A stretch of 64,000 nt of DNA from Monocercomonoides exilis. Lineage: Eukaryota > Preaxostyla > Oxymonadida > Polymastigidae. Shown piece by piece: positions 1 through 12,032 of this stretch. Under the pieces are notes generated by a model. The model worked only from the letters and a program-made list of their open reading frames with translations, was not told the origin of the DNA and ran no database searches. Positions within the stretch are counted from its first letter, which is position 1; each line of letters starts with the position of its first letter. Location: NCBI GenBank assembly GCA_001643675.2, contig LSRY02000003.1, forward strand, positions 2,337,501 through 2,401,500. Direction: 5' to 3'. Both the position numbers and the translations under genes were made by a program.

Positions 1-544
1 TTCTCTTTTAAAATTAAAGAATTTTGGCCAAAAGTTTGAGATAATTGGTGATTATCTTCTACAGTGATATCTTCACCATTTAAACTTTCTGGAATATCAT
101 ATATTTTCAAAATATTCAATAATAACAAATAATTTCATGCCTTCCAGTTTTGACTGAAGAGGAAGTGGATGATGCACAAAAACGAAATGATCATGGTTAT
201 CAGTAAAAGTAGTTGTCATCAAATATATTGCTACAATTTAAGGAAGAAGAAGATAAGAAAGGCGAAGTTCCAAGACAAGAAAGTGTAAAATTGCCAATTT
301 GCGGAAAAAGACCCAACAGCCCAAATCCAAACAACTTAACCTATCTATAAAGGTTAGATCTGATAAATATGTGATAAATTGAAAGATTGTTGTATGTGAC
401 TTACTAATATTAAAAAGCATATGGTGCAATCAAAAATCATTTTCTCAAAATAAGCAACCAAAACAAAAAATCTTTTATCCATATCATTTCTTGGAAATAA
501 TTATTGAACGGAGCCAAAGAAAAGATAGCTTTTAATTTTATTGC
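1..544. other. 5' edge, no gene seen
   Basis: AT-rich sequence with stop codons in all frames and no reading frame that looks like protein. It may hold the promoter of the gene that starts at 545, but I see no recognisable core-promoter motif. Confidence 0.5.
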
Positions 545-2816
545 ATGCAAAATGCATTTAATAACAGCAATCTTGCCCATCTTATTCAATGTTTGTTTTT
601 ATGTTTAATTCATTGTATATGCAATTGATGTGTTTTTCTTTTTTTCACTTATTGAATAAAGCTGTCATTGAGCAATGCGTAACTCAAGCACTAGAAGCTA
701 ATTTAGAAAATTTAAGAAGTTGTATAAGAATTGCTTCAGAAATGCCTTTGCCAGAACTTGAGAAAGAAATAGATGAATCTATTTGCGCAAAAATTCATCT
801 TCTTTTAACTTCTGGATCACTTAAAACTCAAGAAAGAGATTTATTAATATATTTACTTTTGATAATTTCTTACAAAGGTTGTCAATTGGTCGATCTTTAC
901 AATAAGAACAAGTTTTATGATCTTTGGCATGCAACAGAAATCGTTCTTTATTTAATTTCAATGATAACCAAACAAAAAGCATCGCAATCTTCATTTACTG
1001 AAAATGATGTTCATTTGATATTGACTTTTTCATTTATCCACAAGCATGAAACTCTTCCTCCTCCATTATTGGAACAAATATTTTTCATATTATCAGCTCT
1101 TGCAGCGCTTCCTCTTACAACTTCCATAAATAGAGAACGCTCGGAGATGGCAATATTAGCAATTCGTTGTTTATGTGAAGATTGGAGTTTGTTCCGGTTT
1201 TTAATTAAACTTGACTTTCTTTTATGAAATTATATTTTTTTCATTATAAACCATTTTTTTTTTTTTGTTTTTAAATATGAAACTCAGGCAACTGTAATAC
1301 TCTTGTCAAACTTCATTTCCAGATACCAAAGTTAGCCAGCCAATTGCTCGAAGACAGCGAAGAAAGATCTCTTCCACCCGAACTATTGATACACAAAGAA
1401 GATGATGAATCAGAATATAATCGGAGAGAAAAAAACTGCCAAATATCGAAAGAGACACTGTTCAATGCGAGTGTTATTTCGTATTGCCTGTTTGAAATAG
1501 ACAGCAGGCAGATGAATGCTTTCAATTCAAAACTTCCGTTTTTTCGTGTTGTGTCATATTTGCTGGATGATGTAGAATTTGTCACTGATGAAAAGGGTTG
1601 TATTCGAATTTCTTGTTCAATGGCTGAAAATTTCAATTGTTTTTCTTCTTTCAATCAGAGCGATCTTTCAACTTCTGCATCTTCATCATCATCTTCTTCT
1701 TCTTCCTCTTCTTCTTCTTCTTCCTCTTCCTCTTCCTCTTCCTCTTCCTCTTCCTCTTCCTCTTCCTCATCTTCCTCATCTTCCTCCTCCTCTTCCTCCT
1801 CTCCTGTCAACACTCACAACATCAATGGTAATTCAACTTCTTCTTCTTCTTCTTCTCTGATTCATTCTTCTTCTCAACAAGAAAAAAGAGAGTCTTCTAC
1901 GTCTCAAACTTCTTCCTTTTTCTCTCCCTCTCCCACCCTCACATCACATACCCTCTCCCTCAAACCAAATAACATCCAAATATCCTCAAGGCCAACAAAT
2001 TCCCCTGTTCCCTTTCACGTTCTCACTCGCATTTCGAATGTGCTCTGGATGATTGGACTTGTTCTGAAGAGACACAATCAAATAATTCCTGATTTTTTAA
2101 GCAATTCTTCACTCTTTCGCAAAATTCTCTCTTTTTGTCTTTCTCCTCACAGATGCTTCTGCTGGAGGCTGGGAGCACATAACATTGTTTATTGTCTTGT
2201 TCAGCACATAAAAAAGGAAGAGCTGATTTGTCTGTGGAGAAACGGGGCGATTTCAGCTGTGTCCAGCTGCCTCTTGCTCGAAAATGAGTGCTGCTTTGCT
2301 GTTCAGCTCAGGGCGCTCTTTGCAATCGATGCGTTTGTCAGCAGAATGAACGAGGCAAATCACAAAAATGGAGAAGAAATTAAGAGATTCTGGTGTGAAT
2401 GGAATCAAAGATGGGAGGAAGAAGGTATGGACGATGCTATGGTGGCTTACTCCCATCATCCAGAGACGACTCTTTCGTGGATGTCTGGCAGACTTGCTAA
2501 TTCGGCTAGCTATAAAGTTACATCAAATCGTTTGACTTTAAGTCATGATTTTATTTGGAAGCATTTGCAGACTTTTCCTCTAGCAAATTTTTATTTAATT
2601 TTTGTTTTAATATTTGTTGCATGCCTTTTTCATGCATTGTGTAAAAATGGTCTTTTACAATAACATTTTCTTTTATTTTTCATTCAAAAGGAGGAAATTA
2701 CGCCAAATGCAAACTTCATCAATAAGAATTATTTTTTGATCGAATTAATTCAAATTATAAGAATGATCAAGATTTTTGTTTTTGACTTTTTAAAGTTGTT
2801 GCAAATGTATTTTTGA
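545..2816 (+). CDS. Spliced gene, about 670 aa, helical-repeat-like protein with polyserine insert
   Basis: I join four exons: 545-590, 662-1186, 1288-2603 and 2691-2816. Phases agree and the total is 2013 nt, ending in TGA. The start is ATG at 545 (MQNAFNNSNLAHLIQ), preceded by an in-frame stop. Residues 16-190 are leucine-rich and look like stacked amphipathic helices of HEAT or armadillo type (ELEKEIDESICAKIHLLL; ERDLLIYLLLIISYKG). Next come a charged stretch, a polyserine run of about 50 residues, and a second helical part containing WRLGAHNIVYCLVQHI. The fourth exon adds EEITPNANFINKNYF. Without splicing, the second and third exons would be separate frames with odd hydrophobic ends that are really intron. 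I do not recognise the family; a scaffold role is only a guess. It is the only intact ordinary gene here and seems unrelated to the array. Confidence 0.72.
591..661 (+). other. Intron 1 of the 545-2816 gene
   Basis: Starts GTTTGT and ends AATAAAG, 71 bp, phase 1. Removing it joins LAHLIQ to VIEQCVTQAL through a serine codon and replaces a phenylalanine-rich start that looks like translated intron. Confidence 0.7.
1187..1287 (+). other. Intron 2 of the 545-2816 gene
   Basis: Starts GTTTGT and ends AAACTCAG, 101 bp, phase 1, with a long T tract. It joins CLCEDW-S to NCNTLVKLHFQIPKL and puts both flanking reading frames in register. The donor has the same six bases as intron 1. Confidence 0.7.
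1672..1857 (+). repeat. In-frame TCT/TCC microsatellite (polyserine)
   Basis: Trinucleotide and hexanucleotide TCTTCC units lie inside exon 3 and encode about 50 serines, followed by a shorter serine run around 1838-1855. The phase is preserved, so length changes stay in frame. Confidence 0.85.
2604..2690 (+). other. Intron 3 of the 545-2816 gene (probable)
   Basis: Starts GTTTTAAT and ends TTCAAAAG, 87 bp, phase 0. Reading through it would give a hydrophobic tail and a TAA at 2661. Splicing extends the protein by 41 residues to a TGA at 2814. A donor at 2616 (GTTGCA) also keeps the frame. Confidence 0.55.
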
Positions 2817-5800
2817 AATATACACGCTTGAAAAATAAAGATTGCATATACGGTTAAGCTGAGCTAAAATGAGGGAAAGATCTTTTGTCCTTGTTGAATT
2901 AATGAATTGCATATCAATTTATTGCATATTGCACAAAGTGCATTTTTTTGGGGAAATTGTAATTGTAGCCTTTTTTCATTTTTGAGTTTGATGATAAAAC
3001 TCAAATTATTATGAAAGAGTAAAATGGTTTGTTTAATTTTGTGAGAGAATATGAGATACACACACAAGTTATTGATATTGTTTTAATAATTTGTTAATTT
3101 ATCTCAAAAATAGAAAGATGTCAAGAAGTCAAACGCAAAGGAGAAAATTCCAATGAGGTGTTTGAAAGAAATTACATCGAAATATTTTTGGAAGATTTTT
3201 TGAATTTTTTTGTTCATTTTTAGTAATCAAATGTTTCTTGATCATTTAAATGGTAAATTTGATTTTATTTGTTTAGAGTCAAACATAGTAATTTTGAGAA
3301 GTGATTATTTTAATTAATCATAAGAATTGGTATGAATCTTCGACATGTGGCGACCGTTTCACGCGTAAGTCTATGAGGGATTGTCAATTCGTTTTGAATA
3401 AATGGCATTCATCTCGAAAAAGTGCGCGAATATTAATTTGGCCTAACCTGGAACATTTGAGAAATCAAACTTTATTTTTTGATTTCAATAACAATTCGTT
3501 CGTTTATGTGTCCAAATACTATGCTTTATATGAATTCTAATGATATTTTTGTTATTTTTTTTTTTGAAATCTAACTTATATTGTTTGCTTGTTTATTATT
3601 CTTCTATTTTTTATTATTAGATTACTCAATTTTTTGGAAAATAATTTTGTTGTTTCTTTACCGTGATGAAGGTTTGAAAAGCGTTTTGGTTTTGATTTGA
3701 ATAGAGAATGAAGCGAACATGCTTTGAAGGCTCAATTCTAATTTTTTTTTTTTTAAATTAACGATGCACCTTTTTGAAACATTATGTTTATGTTATAAGT
3801 TTTGTTTCACTCCTGGTGCAAATATTTTCCGCTATATCCAAATGATGTCAGGAGTTTATTTCATTCCTGATAGTTCTCTCCAAGTAGCGAACAATTCATT
3901 TTTGTAGTTTTTTTCTGATCGTATTATTTTTTTTTTAACTTATTTTGCATAATTTAAAATTAATTATTTTGATAGAGTTTTATGTAATTCATAGAAAATA
4001 TTCGGAGAAAAATATCTTTCATGTATCTTTGTTGATAATTCGAGTGTATGCTTTAAAAACTATTGATAAAGACATAAATATTCTTTGGAAGAAAAATGCG
4101 TTTGTTTAGGATGAGAGATAATCTTTCATGTCTCTGGTTCTTTGTACAACGCAAATATTAAAAAGAAATCTTGAGTAATTTTGTCCTGTTGTGATTGGGA
4201 TTATTTTATAATCAAAACAGATAAAGTTACTCATACATTTTGTTCATGTTTTGTTATATTATCACAACTAGAAATGTATTTTATTATTTTCGGTAGGATA
4301 TTTCATTTTTTCTTTTCACAAATTATTATGATATATATCGTTGAATATGTATTTGTGTTAACTCTATCGCAGTTGCTGTGAATATAATTTTTTGAATTGT
4401 GAATAAATAACAGAATTTTGCGAAGCATCTGAATAATTCATTAAGTTTAAAAGACAATGATTATGAAATGAATAGTTTTATTTTTTATTTTTCCAATTCA
4501 TTGCTAATATAGGGATTTTTTTATTCACTAACTGTATTGAAATATGAAACAAAGCGGTTATAAAGACAAATTGACCAAATAATATTGTAAGTTTTATTAA
4601 GTAATTTGCGGGTTAACAGATGGCATTTAATAGTAATAAAAAATGTTGAAGTATTTTATTTTTATTTTTTTAACAATTTCATTTTGCTTAATTTTATTTT
4701 TTATTTTTTTTTTTTTTAATCAAATTTTTAGAATTTATTGTACTCACTTTTGATGTGAATGTGGAAATTTAAGCTTTGACAATACCAAAAATACCAAAAT
4801 TCGAAATATACATACATAAATATGTTTCAGTCCATTCAAAAGTTGAATTTGGTTTATCAAACAATCTGTGTTTGAAAATGTTTTTTTATTAACCTTTTTT
4901 TATTTTTTGGGTTGAATTCAGACGATTTATTTACAATGAAAATTTGTTTTTTCTTAATAACTATTTAATTAACAAACAAGAAGAAATAGTTTGTGTTTTG
5001 AATGAAAAAATTGGTGGAGTGTCTTGATACACAACGATACAAATTCTTGGTGTTTGTTTTTTTAAAATGTTATAGTAAAAAATTTTTGTAAAAAATTTCG
5101 TATCTGCTAACTCCTTATTTTTGTTGAAAAAAAAACAAAACCATTATCTGTCAAAAATAGATTTTTTTAAAGGAATTAATAGATAATCGAAGAAATAAAT
5201 TTGTCTCAATTCACATTCAGATTCATCTATTCGATCGGCTACACCGAAAAAATCAGATCCTCCTTTTGTTTCTTTATCATTTTCATTCATATTTTCATAT
5301 CACTTTCAAAAATTCATCAGTTTCAACTTTTTCTATTTTATCGAATATTTTTTAACATTTCCTGGTTTAATCACTTGCAACTTTTGAAAAAAATGTTCCA
5401 ATTCAAATGTTAATGATCTTTTTATAACAAAGTTCTTCACAGAGTTCTATATGAGTGTTATTCTTTTTGAAAAGTCGCGAATGTTTAATATCTTGGTAAC
5501 ATAAAATTGAACCTAAGTTGGTCATTTTTGTTAACAAATCCATCAAATTTCACCATTGTGCATTTAATCACATATCCAAATAGGTTGCATATTTATGTTT
5601 GTTATATGATTTTGTTCGATGGATATGGATGATTATTTTTGAAATCATATTTTTTTGAACAAAAAATTCGATTTGATAATATCGTTTTGTATATTGATAA
5701 ATGTACACAGAAAAGTGATAAATCCTATAAAGACCATCTTTGCATTTCATTTTCATCAAATATTGGCTTTTGACGCAATTGAAATGATTTTTTTATTTCA

Positions 5801-5955
5801 AAGATTAATTGATTCTCTTTGACAATGAATTATCAAAATAATCAGCATCCCTAAAAAAGTTATGATTTCAAAAATAATCACCCATATCAAGCAATAAATG
5901 ATCTTTTTGAGTTCATTTTTATTTAACCTGGATATTAAACATTTGCGACTTTTCG

Positions 5956-6031
<76 letters not shown>

Positions 6032-7312
6032 TTGCGTTTCGAATTGTTGGACAATGTTTGCGTCTTCAAAAAGTTTGCATATAAATTCATTTTTTTTTAC
6101 ATCGAAAAATATTTGTTATTGCCATCTGTTAGATGATTGACACAAAATGGACAAGTTTTTGATTATCTCTTGTTATTTCATCAAAACGATTTTTTCACTT
6201 ATTCATCTGTGTCAATTCTGCATTTTTATTATCTTTTTGAATGATAGATCAAATATTTGAAATCTTGATATTTTTCACGAATTATTTCAAAATGATAGAA
6301 TTCTTTTGTCCCGATGAAAACATGAGATTTTTCATTTTGATTACAAGAATTATTAATTAGTGCAATTGATGGTGTGTCAGATTAAATTCAAATTCGATCA
6401 CTCAAATCATATAATTTGTGTTTATTTGGATAAAAATGAATATATCAAAAAATGAGAAAAAACAAATTGCTATTTGAAAAAAAGCACTCAATAAACGAAT
6501 TCATAAACAATCAATATTTCAGTTTGTTGTGGTGTTTTTTGTTGTTGGAAAATATTTTTCAATGAAAAGAAGTATTTTACTGTCTTTAATATGAATATTG
6601 AAGAAGAAGTGAAATCACAATAACCAATGGCAAAATGGGTTTGCCAATAGTTTATTTTATTTATTAAAAAAAAAAAATAAAATAAAAATAAAAACATCAA
6701 AACACTAATTCAAATAAATATCAATAATTGTTGTGAGGATTGAATATTCACAAAGATATCCACAATTATTCACGCTCCAAGAAAAATAACATTTTTGAAA
6801 AAATCAGAACAAACAAATAACTCCGTTTCGACAACAACAACAATTTACAACTCTTTCAAATTTTGATAATAGCAAACCGCAAACTCATCATTTTGTGCAC
6901 AAAAATTCTCATTTCAAATTATTTTATTGTGCGGCAAATACAAAGAAAAAGAAAAACAAAGAACAGATATTTTTTTATCAATCTTTTTTCGCCTTTACCA
7001 CAGAAAGCACAATCGTTCAGAAGGCAAACAGAATGAAGATGCTCACAACAAATATCATAATCTCAGTCAACGCGTTATTCCAATTTCAAACAACACTCAT
7101 TCTTTCCACAAAATAATTCATGCTCTAATGAAAATCTTTTTCTTCTTCTCCTGCTGCATCGCTCACTCGTTCAAAAATAATATTCCAAAGAAAACCCAGA
7201 AAAAAAGCAATTATAAAATTTAGATTCCAATAATGATCAATCTACCATCCGTTTCATAATCATCATCGTGAATGCACACTTTACAAATATAATTCTATTC
7301 TATTTCTATTGA
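2817..7312. other. AT-rich intergenic region, no gene seen
   Basis: Long A and T runs and frequent stops in all frames. The reading frames present are short, biased to F, I, N and K, and not repeated elsewhere in the window. It includes a 72-base A tract. I see no RNA gene and no paralogous module here. Confidence 0.6.
5956..6027. repeat. Poly(A) tract of 72 bases
   Basis: An uninterrupted A run. No coding sequence, target duplication or retroelement body is visible next to it, so it may be a simple homopolymer rather than a retroposon tail. Confidence 0.9.
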
Positions 7313-8251
7313 TTTATTCTTTTGCTCACCAAAAACCCCATTGATGGCGCCATCCTCCCCAACCTCAACAGTCCATCCACTTCTCTCTCTGCCTTCAATG
7401 CATCTTTTCTTCACCAAACACGATCTTCATCAAATGCCCCTGTTGAACACATTGGAAATGAAACTCAAAGAGTGAAACTTGGAAGATTGACTTCATTCGA
7501 TGAGAACAGCCATAAATTTGAATGGTGCGAATGGAATAATTCAAACGGTGGTAGTGATCATGGAGGTGCACTTAAAGTTGTTTGCACAAATGCAAATCTC
7601 ACAATCACTTCTTGTTCATTTTTCAATTGTTCGAGTGGTGATCATGGTGGAGCGTTGCGTTGCGATAACCTGCTGAAAATTGACATCTCAAAATCCAATT
7701 TCACAAGCTGCTCAGCTGCTCATGGGGGAGCAAATTGCATTGCTTATCCTCAATCAAATTCTGTTTATTCATTTTCAGAAAACAGAGTTGAAAATTGTTC
7801 AATAACAAATTGGTGTGGAACCGGTTGGCTTTTTGGACTAAATTATAATCAGTTAAATTTTCAATTTGTGTTCTCCAAATGCAAGTGCATCTCAAATTCC
7901 GGTGGAGATTCAGCGGGTTCTCTCACATTCAATAATCCTCCAAGCAACAAACCAAGTCAGTATTCATTCAATGATTGCCACTTCATAAACAACAATCTGA
8001 CTGCCTCTTCCACATATGGCGGCGCTGCCATTTATTTTCATTCGACTTATTCCTGGATGAATGGAATGAAATTCATCACATTCTGTTTTTTCGATGGAAA
8101 CACTGCCAAAAATGGCAGAGGAAATGATGTGTTCTTCAGTGGTAATGCAATCACTCAATCCCCATTTGAGAATTGTGGATCAACAACTCCAACGGAAAGA
8201 GTGTGGAACGCAGGAACTGCTGATAATGCTGAATATAATGGCTGGCCGTAG
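7313..8251 (+). CDS. Copy A: short-form beta-helix paralogue without start codon
   Basis: The frame is open from just after a TGA at 7310 to a TAG at 8249. No in-frame ATG precedes the conserved part; the first methionines lie deep in the domain (WMNGMKF). The protein starts near NPIDGAILPNLNSP, then FEWCEWNNSNGGSDHGG, repeated GGAL/GGAN turns, FSENRVENCSI, CGTGW, FINNNLT, FDGNTAKNGRGNDVFF and FENCGSTTPTERVW, and stops just after DNAEYNGW. This is about 305 residues of a right-handed parallel beta-helix, a fold used by secreted or surface proteins. The stop coincides with the end of homology to copies C and K, defining the short form. Copy B follows about 0.7 kb downstream on the same strand. 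It is either a silent cassette or uses an exon I cannot find. Confidence 0.7.
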   Translation, partial: FILLLTKNPIDGAILPNLNSPSTSLSAFNASFLHQTRSSSNAPVEHIGNETQRVKLGRLTSFDENSHKFEWCEWNNSNGGSDHGGALKVVCTNANLTITSCSFFNCSSGDHGGALRCDNLLKIDISKSNFTSCSAAHGGANCIAYPQSNSVYSFSENRVENCSITNWCGTGWLFGLNYNQLNFQFVFSKCKCISNSGGDSAGSLTFNNPPSNKPSQYSFNDCHFINNNLTASSTYGGAAIYFHSTYSWMNGMKFITFCFFDGNTAKNGRGNDVFFSGNAITQSPFENCGSTTPTERVWNAGTADNAEYNGWP

Positions 8252-8985
8252 CTTATCTTTCCTTCTCTAATTTTTCCAATGAAAAGTCTTTCTAACTTTC
8301 GTCTCTTATTTTTGCTTTCTCTATTTTCTCCTCTCCTTGCATTCTTTCTTTTCTCTCAAATTTGATAGTTTATTTCCTGAATCTCGTCATTTGCCCCTGT
8401 TTGTTTTACCGCTTCTCAAAATTACCCTCCGTTTATCCAAATACTTTCCTTCCAAAATCCAACATTCAACTCGAATCTCCTCTTCGAAACATCTCTCTTT
8501 AATCCAAAAATATCTTCAACCCTCTCAATCTCATTTCCATCTTGAATGAATCCGAGATTAACAATTTCTTTCTCTTTCCTCTTCTATTTTTTATTTTTTA
8601 TTTTTTTCCTTCGGTTGTACAATTTCTCTGTTTCTTTCTCATTTCATTCATGATCTCTGATGATGAAACAAATCATGAAGAAATTCAAAATAGATGAAGT
8701 ATATGTTGAGGAAATTGTTGTGTTATATGTTGTTGATGTGTTTGAAGAAGAAGAAGAAGAAGAGAAATAAATTAATGAGATAATTGAAGGCAGAGAATTG
8801 TGAAGATAAATGAAGACAAACAAAAATGAAGATGTTCGCAGAAATCGTTTAATTTCAGTTTTTTCAACATTGAGTTCATCTGGCAAATAAGATCCTCCAA
8901 CCTATCCCTCTCCATCCATTCAACCATCTTCCTCCACACCCACAATCCCATCGATGGTGCCATCCTTCCCAACCTCAACAGCTAG
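8252..8985. repeat. Short-form 3' module of A plus 5' module of B
   Basis: 8252-8640 is pyrimidine-rich and related, in reverse orientation, to the sequence next to copies C (14,155-14,600) and K (54,300-54,850). From about 8790 it matches the sequence upstream of copy F (27,950-28,090), including a shared 'GGCAAATAAGATCCTCCAA' block. The coding homology (FLHTHNPIDGAILPNLNS) starts before the TAG at 8983-8985. No separate gene is seen. Confidence 0.6.
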
Positions 8986-11184
8986 TTCACTTCTCTCTCT
9001 GCCTTCAATGCCTCTTTCCTTCATCAAACACGATCTTCATCAAATGCTCCTGTGGTACATGTGGGAACGGAATCTCAAAGAGCGAAACCTGGAAGATTGA
9101 TTTCATTCGATTTAAACAGCCATCGCTTCGAATGGTGCGAATGGGAAAACACAACTGGAGGGCCAGATCGAGGAGGAGCGCTTTATGTGGATTGCGCAAA
9201 TGCTAATCTTGCAATCATATCGTGTTCATTCAACAATTGCTCATGCAATTGGGATGGCGGAGCATTGTTTTGTAATGGTTCGTTGAAGTTAACCATCATG
9301 CAGTCCAATTTCACAAGTTGTTCGGCTAAATATGGAGGAGCAGTCACCTCATGGAATCCACAATCTAATTCTGTTTGGACATTCTCTGAAAACCGAGCGG
9401 AAAGCTGTTCAATAACAAATTGGTGCGGAACTGGTTGGTATTTTCATGTATATGATATGCCATCAAATGCTCAATTCCTGTTCACAAAATGCAAGTGCAT
9501 CTCAAATTCTGGTGGTGATTCTGCTGGTTCTCTCACATTCAATTGGCCTCCACAAAATAAACCAAATCAATTTTTGGTTAATGATTGCCAATTCATAAAC
9601 AACAAATTGACAAGTTCATCAACTTCCAATGGTGGTGCCGCGCTGTGCTGCACAAGAACATATGATTGGATGAATGGAGTAAAATTCATCACATTCTGTT
9701 TCTTCGATGGCAACACAGCAACAAATGGCAGAGGAAACGATGTGTTCTTCAGTGGAAGCAGCATCATTCAATCTCCATTTGAGAATTGTGGCTCAACAAC
9801 TTTAACAAAAAGAGTGTATAATAATGGACAAGCTGATAATACCGTGTACAATGGTTGGCTTCCAATCATCAACCAGAACAAAATAGTTTCAAATGGTGGA
9901 AGTGATGCTGATGCCTGTGGCAAAACACAGCAAAGCCCCTGTGCCACAGTGGAGTATGCCCTCGGATGCGTTGCTCCCTTCAGCGATGCCTCCCTCTCCC
10001 TTCTCGTCTCCACTTTCACTCCCACAAAGACTCTCACATTTCGTGCTCCAAATACAAAAATCACTGGAAATGGAACAACTTCCACCATCATCGCCTCCAG
10101 TGGCATTCTCCAGCCATCAAACTCACATTCACACTCATCACAATCAACATCATCTCTTTCATCCTTGTCATCATCATCAACATCTTCTTCACCAGATCCA
10201 TCTGCCTCGTCTGCCCTCTTCCAACAGACCCAAGGCTCCCTCACAGTCTCTGCCCTCGCCATTGCCCACAACTCCACAAATCAAATCACCCCCATCCTCT
10301 TCCACCTCTCCGGTAACTCCCCTTCCCTCAACCTCAACACAACCACCATCACAGGAACAACCTCCATAACAATCACAACCCCCCTCTTCTTCCTCACTGC
10401 TGGCTCCCTCGCCCTCAACCACACAGCAATCACCAGTCTCCCCCTCAACAGCCAAAGCATCTTCCACCTCACCTCCCTCACAGCTCCCCTCGCTCTCAAC
10501 TCCTCCAACATCACCGACATCACCTCCACTGCCACCCCCACCAGCTGTGTTCTCTCCTCTGCCACCTCCCCTGCCCTCTCCCTCTCCCTCGCCAACTGCA
10601 CCATCACCAACATCAACTCAGCTCCGCAAAACCAACAGACTGCCACCAATGGCGGGTGCATCTCATTCGCCTCATCTGCTCCTGCCAACACATTTTCGGT
10701 GAGTGACACCACCTTCTCCACCTGCTCTGTGAGCGAGGATACAAGTTCTGGAGGAAGAGGCGGTGCTCTCATGGTTGAGTTCAATGAAGGCTCACAAGTG
10801 TCAGAATCCTCCTTTTCCATCGCCAACATCGTGTTTTCAGCCAACAAGGCCAGTGTCGGAAGAGATATGTATTTTGTGTGTGAATCATTTGTCGCTTCCG
10901 TGAAGGAACCCTTGTTCGCCTTCATGAGAAGCATCACTCAGAAAGACAACTCGGCTGTTGGACATGACAGAACAGAAGCATTCGGTGATTGGAATGTCGA
11001 TTTGTTTATATTTCTCAACGGGCATGCAGCTGACAATGAATATGTGAATGATCATCTTGGCATCAAAGCAATGAATTGCTGGCTATCAAAGATGCCCCGC
11101 AAGAGCACACGCAATGCGATGGGTCTTCTGAAGAAGGTGCAGATCATAAGGCAGAAATCATTTCATCAGCTGACTTGTCGGTGA
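8986..11184 (+). CDS. Copy B: long-form beta-helix paralogue
   Basis: The frame is open from after a TAG at 8983-8985, where sister copies have sense codons, to a TGA at 11,182. No in-frame ATG precedes the domain. From codon 9052: FEWCEW at about 27-32, then GGALYV, NNCSCNWDGGAL, YGGAVT, FSENRAESCSIT, FINNKLT and NGRGNDVFF. The DACGKTQQSPCATVEYAL motif is near residue 288. A serine-rich linker at about 354-388 leads to a second Ser/Thr/Leu-rich helix region with SGGRGGAL near 565 and FSANKA. It is the longest form in the array (710 residues from 9052). The downstream non-coding module is shared with copies G and H. No membrane anchor is obvious. The early stop and missing start suggest it is not expressed as it stands. 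Confidence 0.7.
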   Translation, partial: FTSLSAFNASFLHQTRSSSNAPVVHVGTESQRAKPGRLISFDLNSHRFEWCEWENTTGGPDRGGALYVDCANANLAIISCSFNNCSCNWDGGALFCNGSLKLTIMQSNFTSCSAKYGGAVTSWNPQSNSVWTFSENRAESCSITNWCGTGWYFHVYDMPSNAQFLFTKCKCISNSGGDSAGSLTFNWPPQNKPNQFLVNDCQFINNKLTSSSTSNGGAALCCTRTYDWMNGVKFITFCFFDGNTATNGRGNDVFFSGSSIIQSPFENCGSTTLTKRVYNNGQADNTVYNGWLPIINQNKIVSNGGSDADACGKTQQSPCATVEYALGCVAPFSDASLSLLVSTFTPTKTLTFRAPNTKITGNGTTSTIIASSGILQPSNSHSHSSQSTSSLSSLSSSSTSSSPDPSASSALFQQTQGSLTVSALAIAHNSTNQITPILFHLSGNSPSLNLNTTTITGTTSITITTPLFFLTAGSLALNHTAITSLPLNSQSIFHLTSLTAPLALNSSNITDITSTATPTSCVLSSATSPALSLSLANCTITNINSAPQNQQTATNGGCISFASSAPANTFSVSDTTFSTCSVSEDTSSGGRGGALMVEFNEGSQVSESSFSIANIVFSANKASVGRDMYFVCESFVASVKEPLFAFMRSITQKDNSAVGHDRTEAFGDWNVDLFIFLNGHAADNEYVNDHLGIKAMNCWLSKMPRKSTRNAMGLLKKVQIIRQKSFHQLTCR

Positions 11185-11914
11185 AAATATGCGCAAATGA
11201 ATGCAAAGTCGAAGATATTTGAAGAGGAGGCACAAACACAAAAAATAAGAAATTGACTCAGAAACATTTTTGATGGATTAATCATCACATATCTGCTGTA
11301 TATTTGGCTGTTTCATAGAATTTTCTGTTAAATATGCCTTTTCAAATAAATATGTTTCCTTTATCGTCTCATCTTTGATCGCATGTTGAAGGCTCGTAAC
11401 ATTGTCAAAATCTGAAGAACATCCAATATGACAAAATAGTTATATTTTTTATTTAACGCCATCTGACAGACTTTTTCTTGGCTAAATATAGAATCATTTC
11501 GTTGCTGTGTTAGGCCTGGCTGAAATTCAATACAAGAATGAATTTTCATTTTGCGATTATGAATAGAAAATTGATGACAATGTTTGACTTCGAATTCCAC
11601 GGGAGATGCATCAGAAGAAAATTGTAACATTTTTGTTGCTCCTTGAAGAAGGCGCTGAAGAAGAACATAACGAGAATGAAAAGATTGATATTGACCCAAA
11701 TAGACTTTTCACCACAAATAACATGTATGGAAATACAAATCATTCAGTTATTGATATGTTGAGAGGAGGAAATGCAAATGAAGCTATTTTTTGCTCATGT
11801 GGTATTTCTGCTCACAGAAAATGCTTAATATTTCCGAATGAGGATGCTCTGCCCCAATGTCAAGCGAGAGAAATACAATAAAAATTTAGAATAAAGTGAA
11901 GAAGAAGAAGGAAA

Positions 11915-12032
11915 AAGCGAAGAAGAAGGTGAAGAAGAAGGTGAAGAAGAAGGTGAAGAAGAAGGTGAAGAAGAAGGTGAAGAAGAAGGTGAAGAAGAAG
12001 GTGAAGAAGAAGGTGAAGAAGAAGAAGAAGAT
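11915..12032. repeat. 12-bp minisatellite (GAAGAAGAAGGT)n
   Basis: About eight direct repeats of GAAGAAGAAGGT, running into plain GAA units. The corresponding place in the third module copy (52,438-52,470) has only a short GAA/GAC run, so the array expanded here. Confidence 0.85.

Noticed and set aside
5956-6027. Poly(A) tail of a retrotransposon.
   Set aside because: No reverse-transcriptase text, 3' end homology or target duplication adjoins it.
9768-10937. Long reverse-strand frames opposite copy B (and 36,469-37,371 opposite G, 15,360-16,312 around C).
   Set aside because: Composition follows the coding strand of the beta-helix gene; conserved motifs lie in the other strand's frame.
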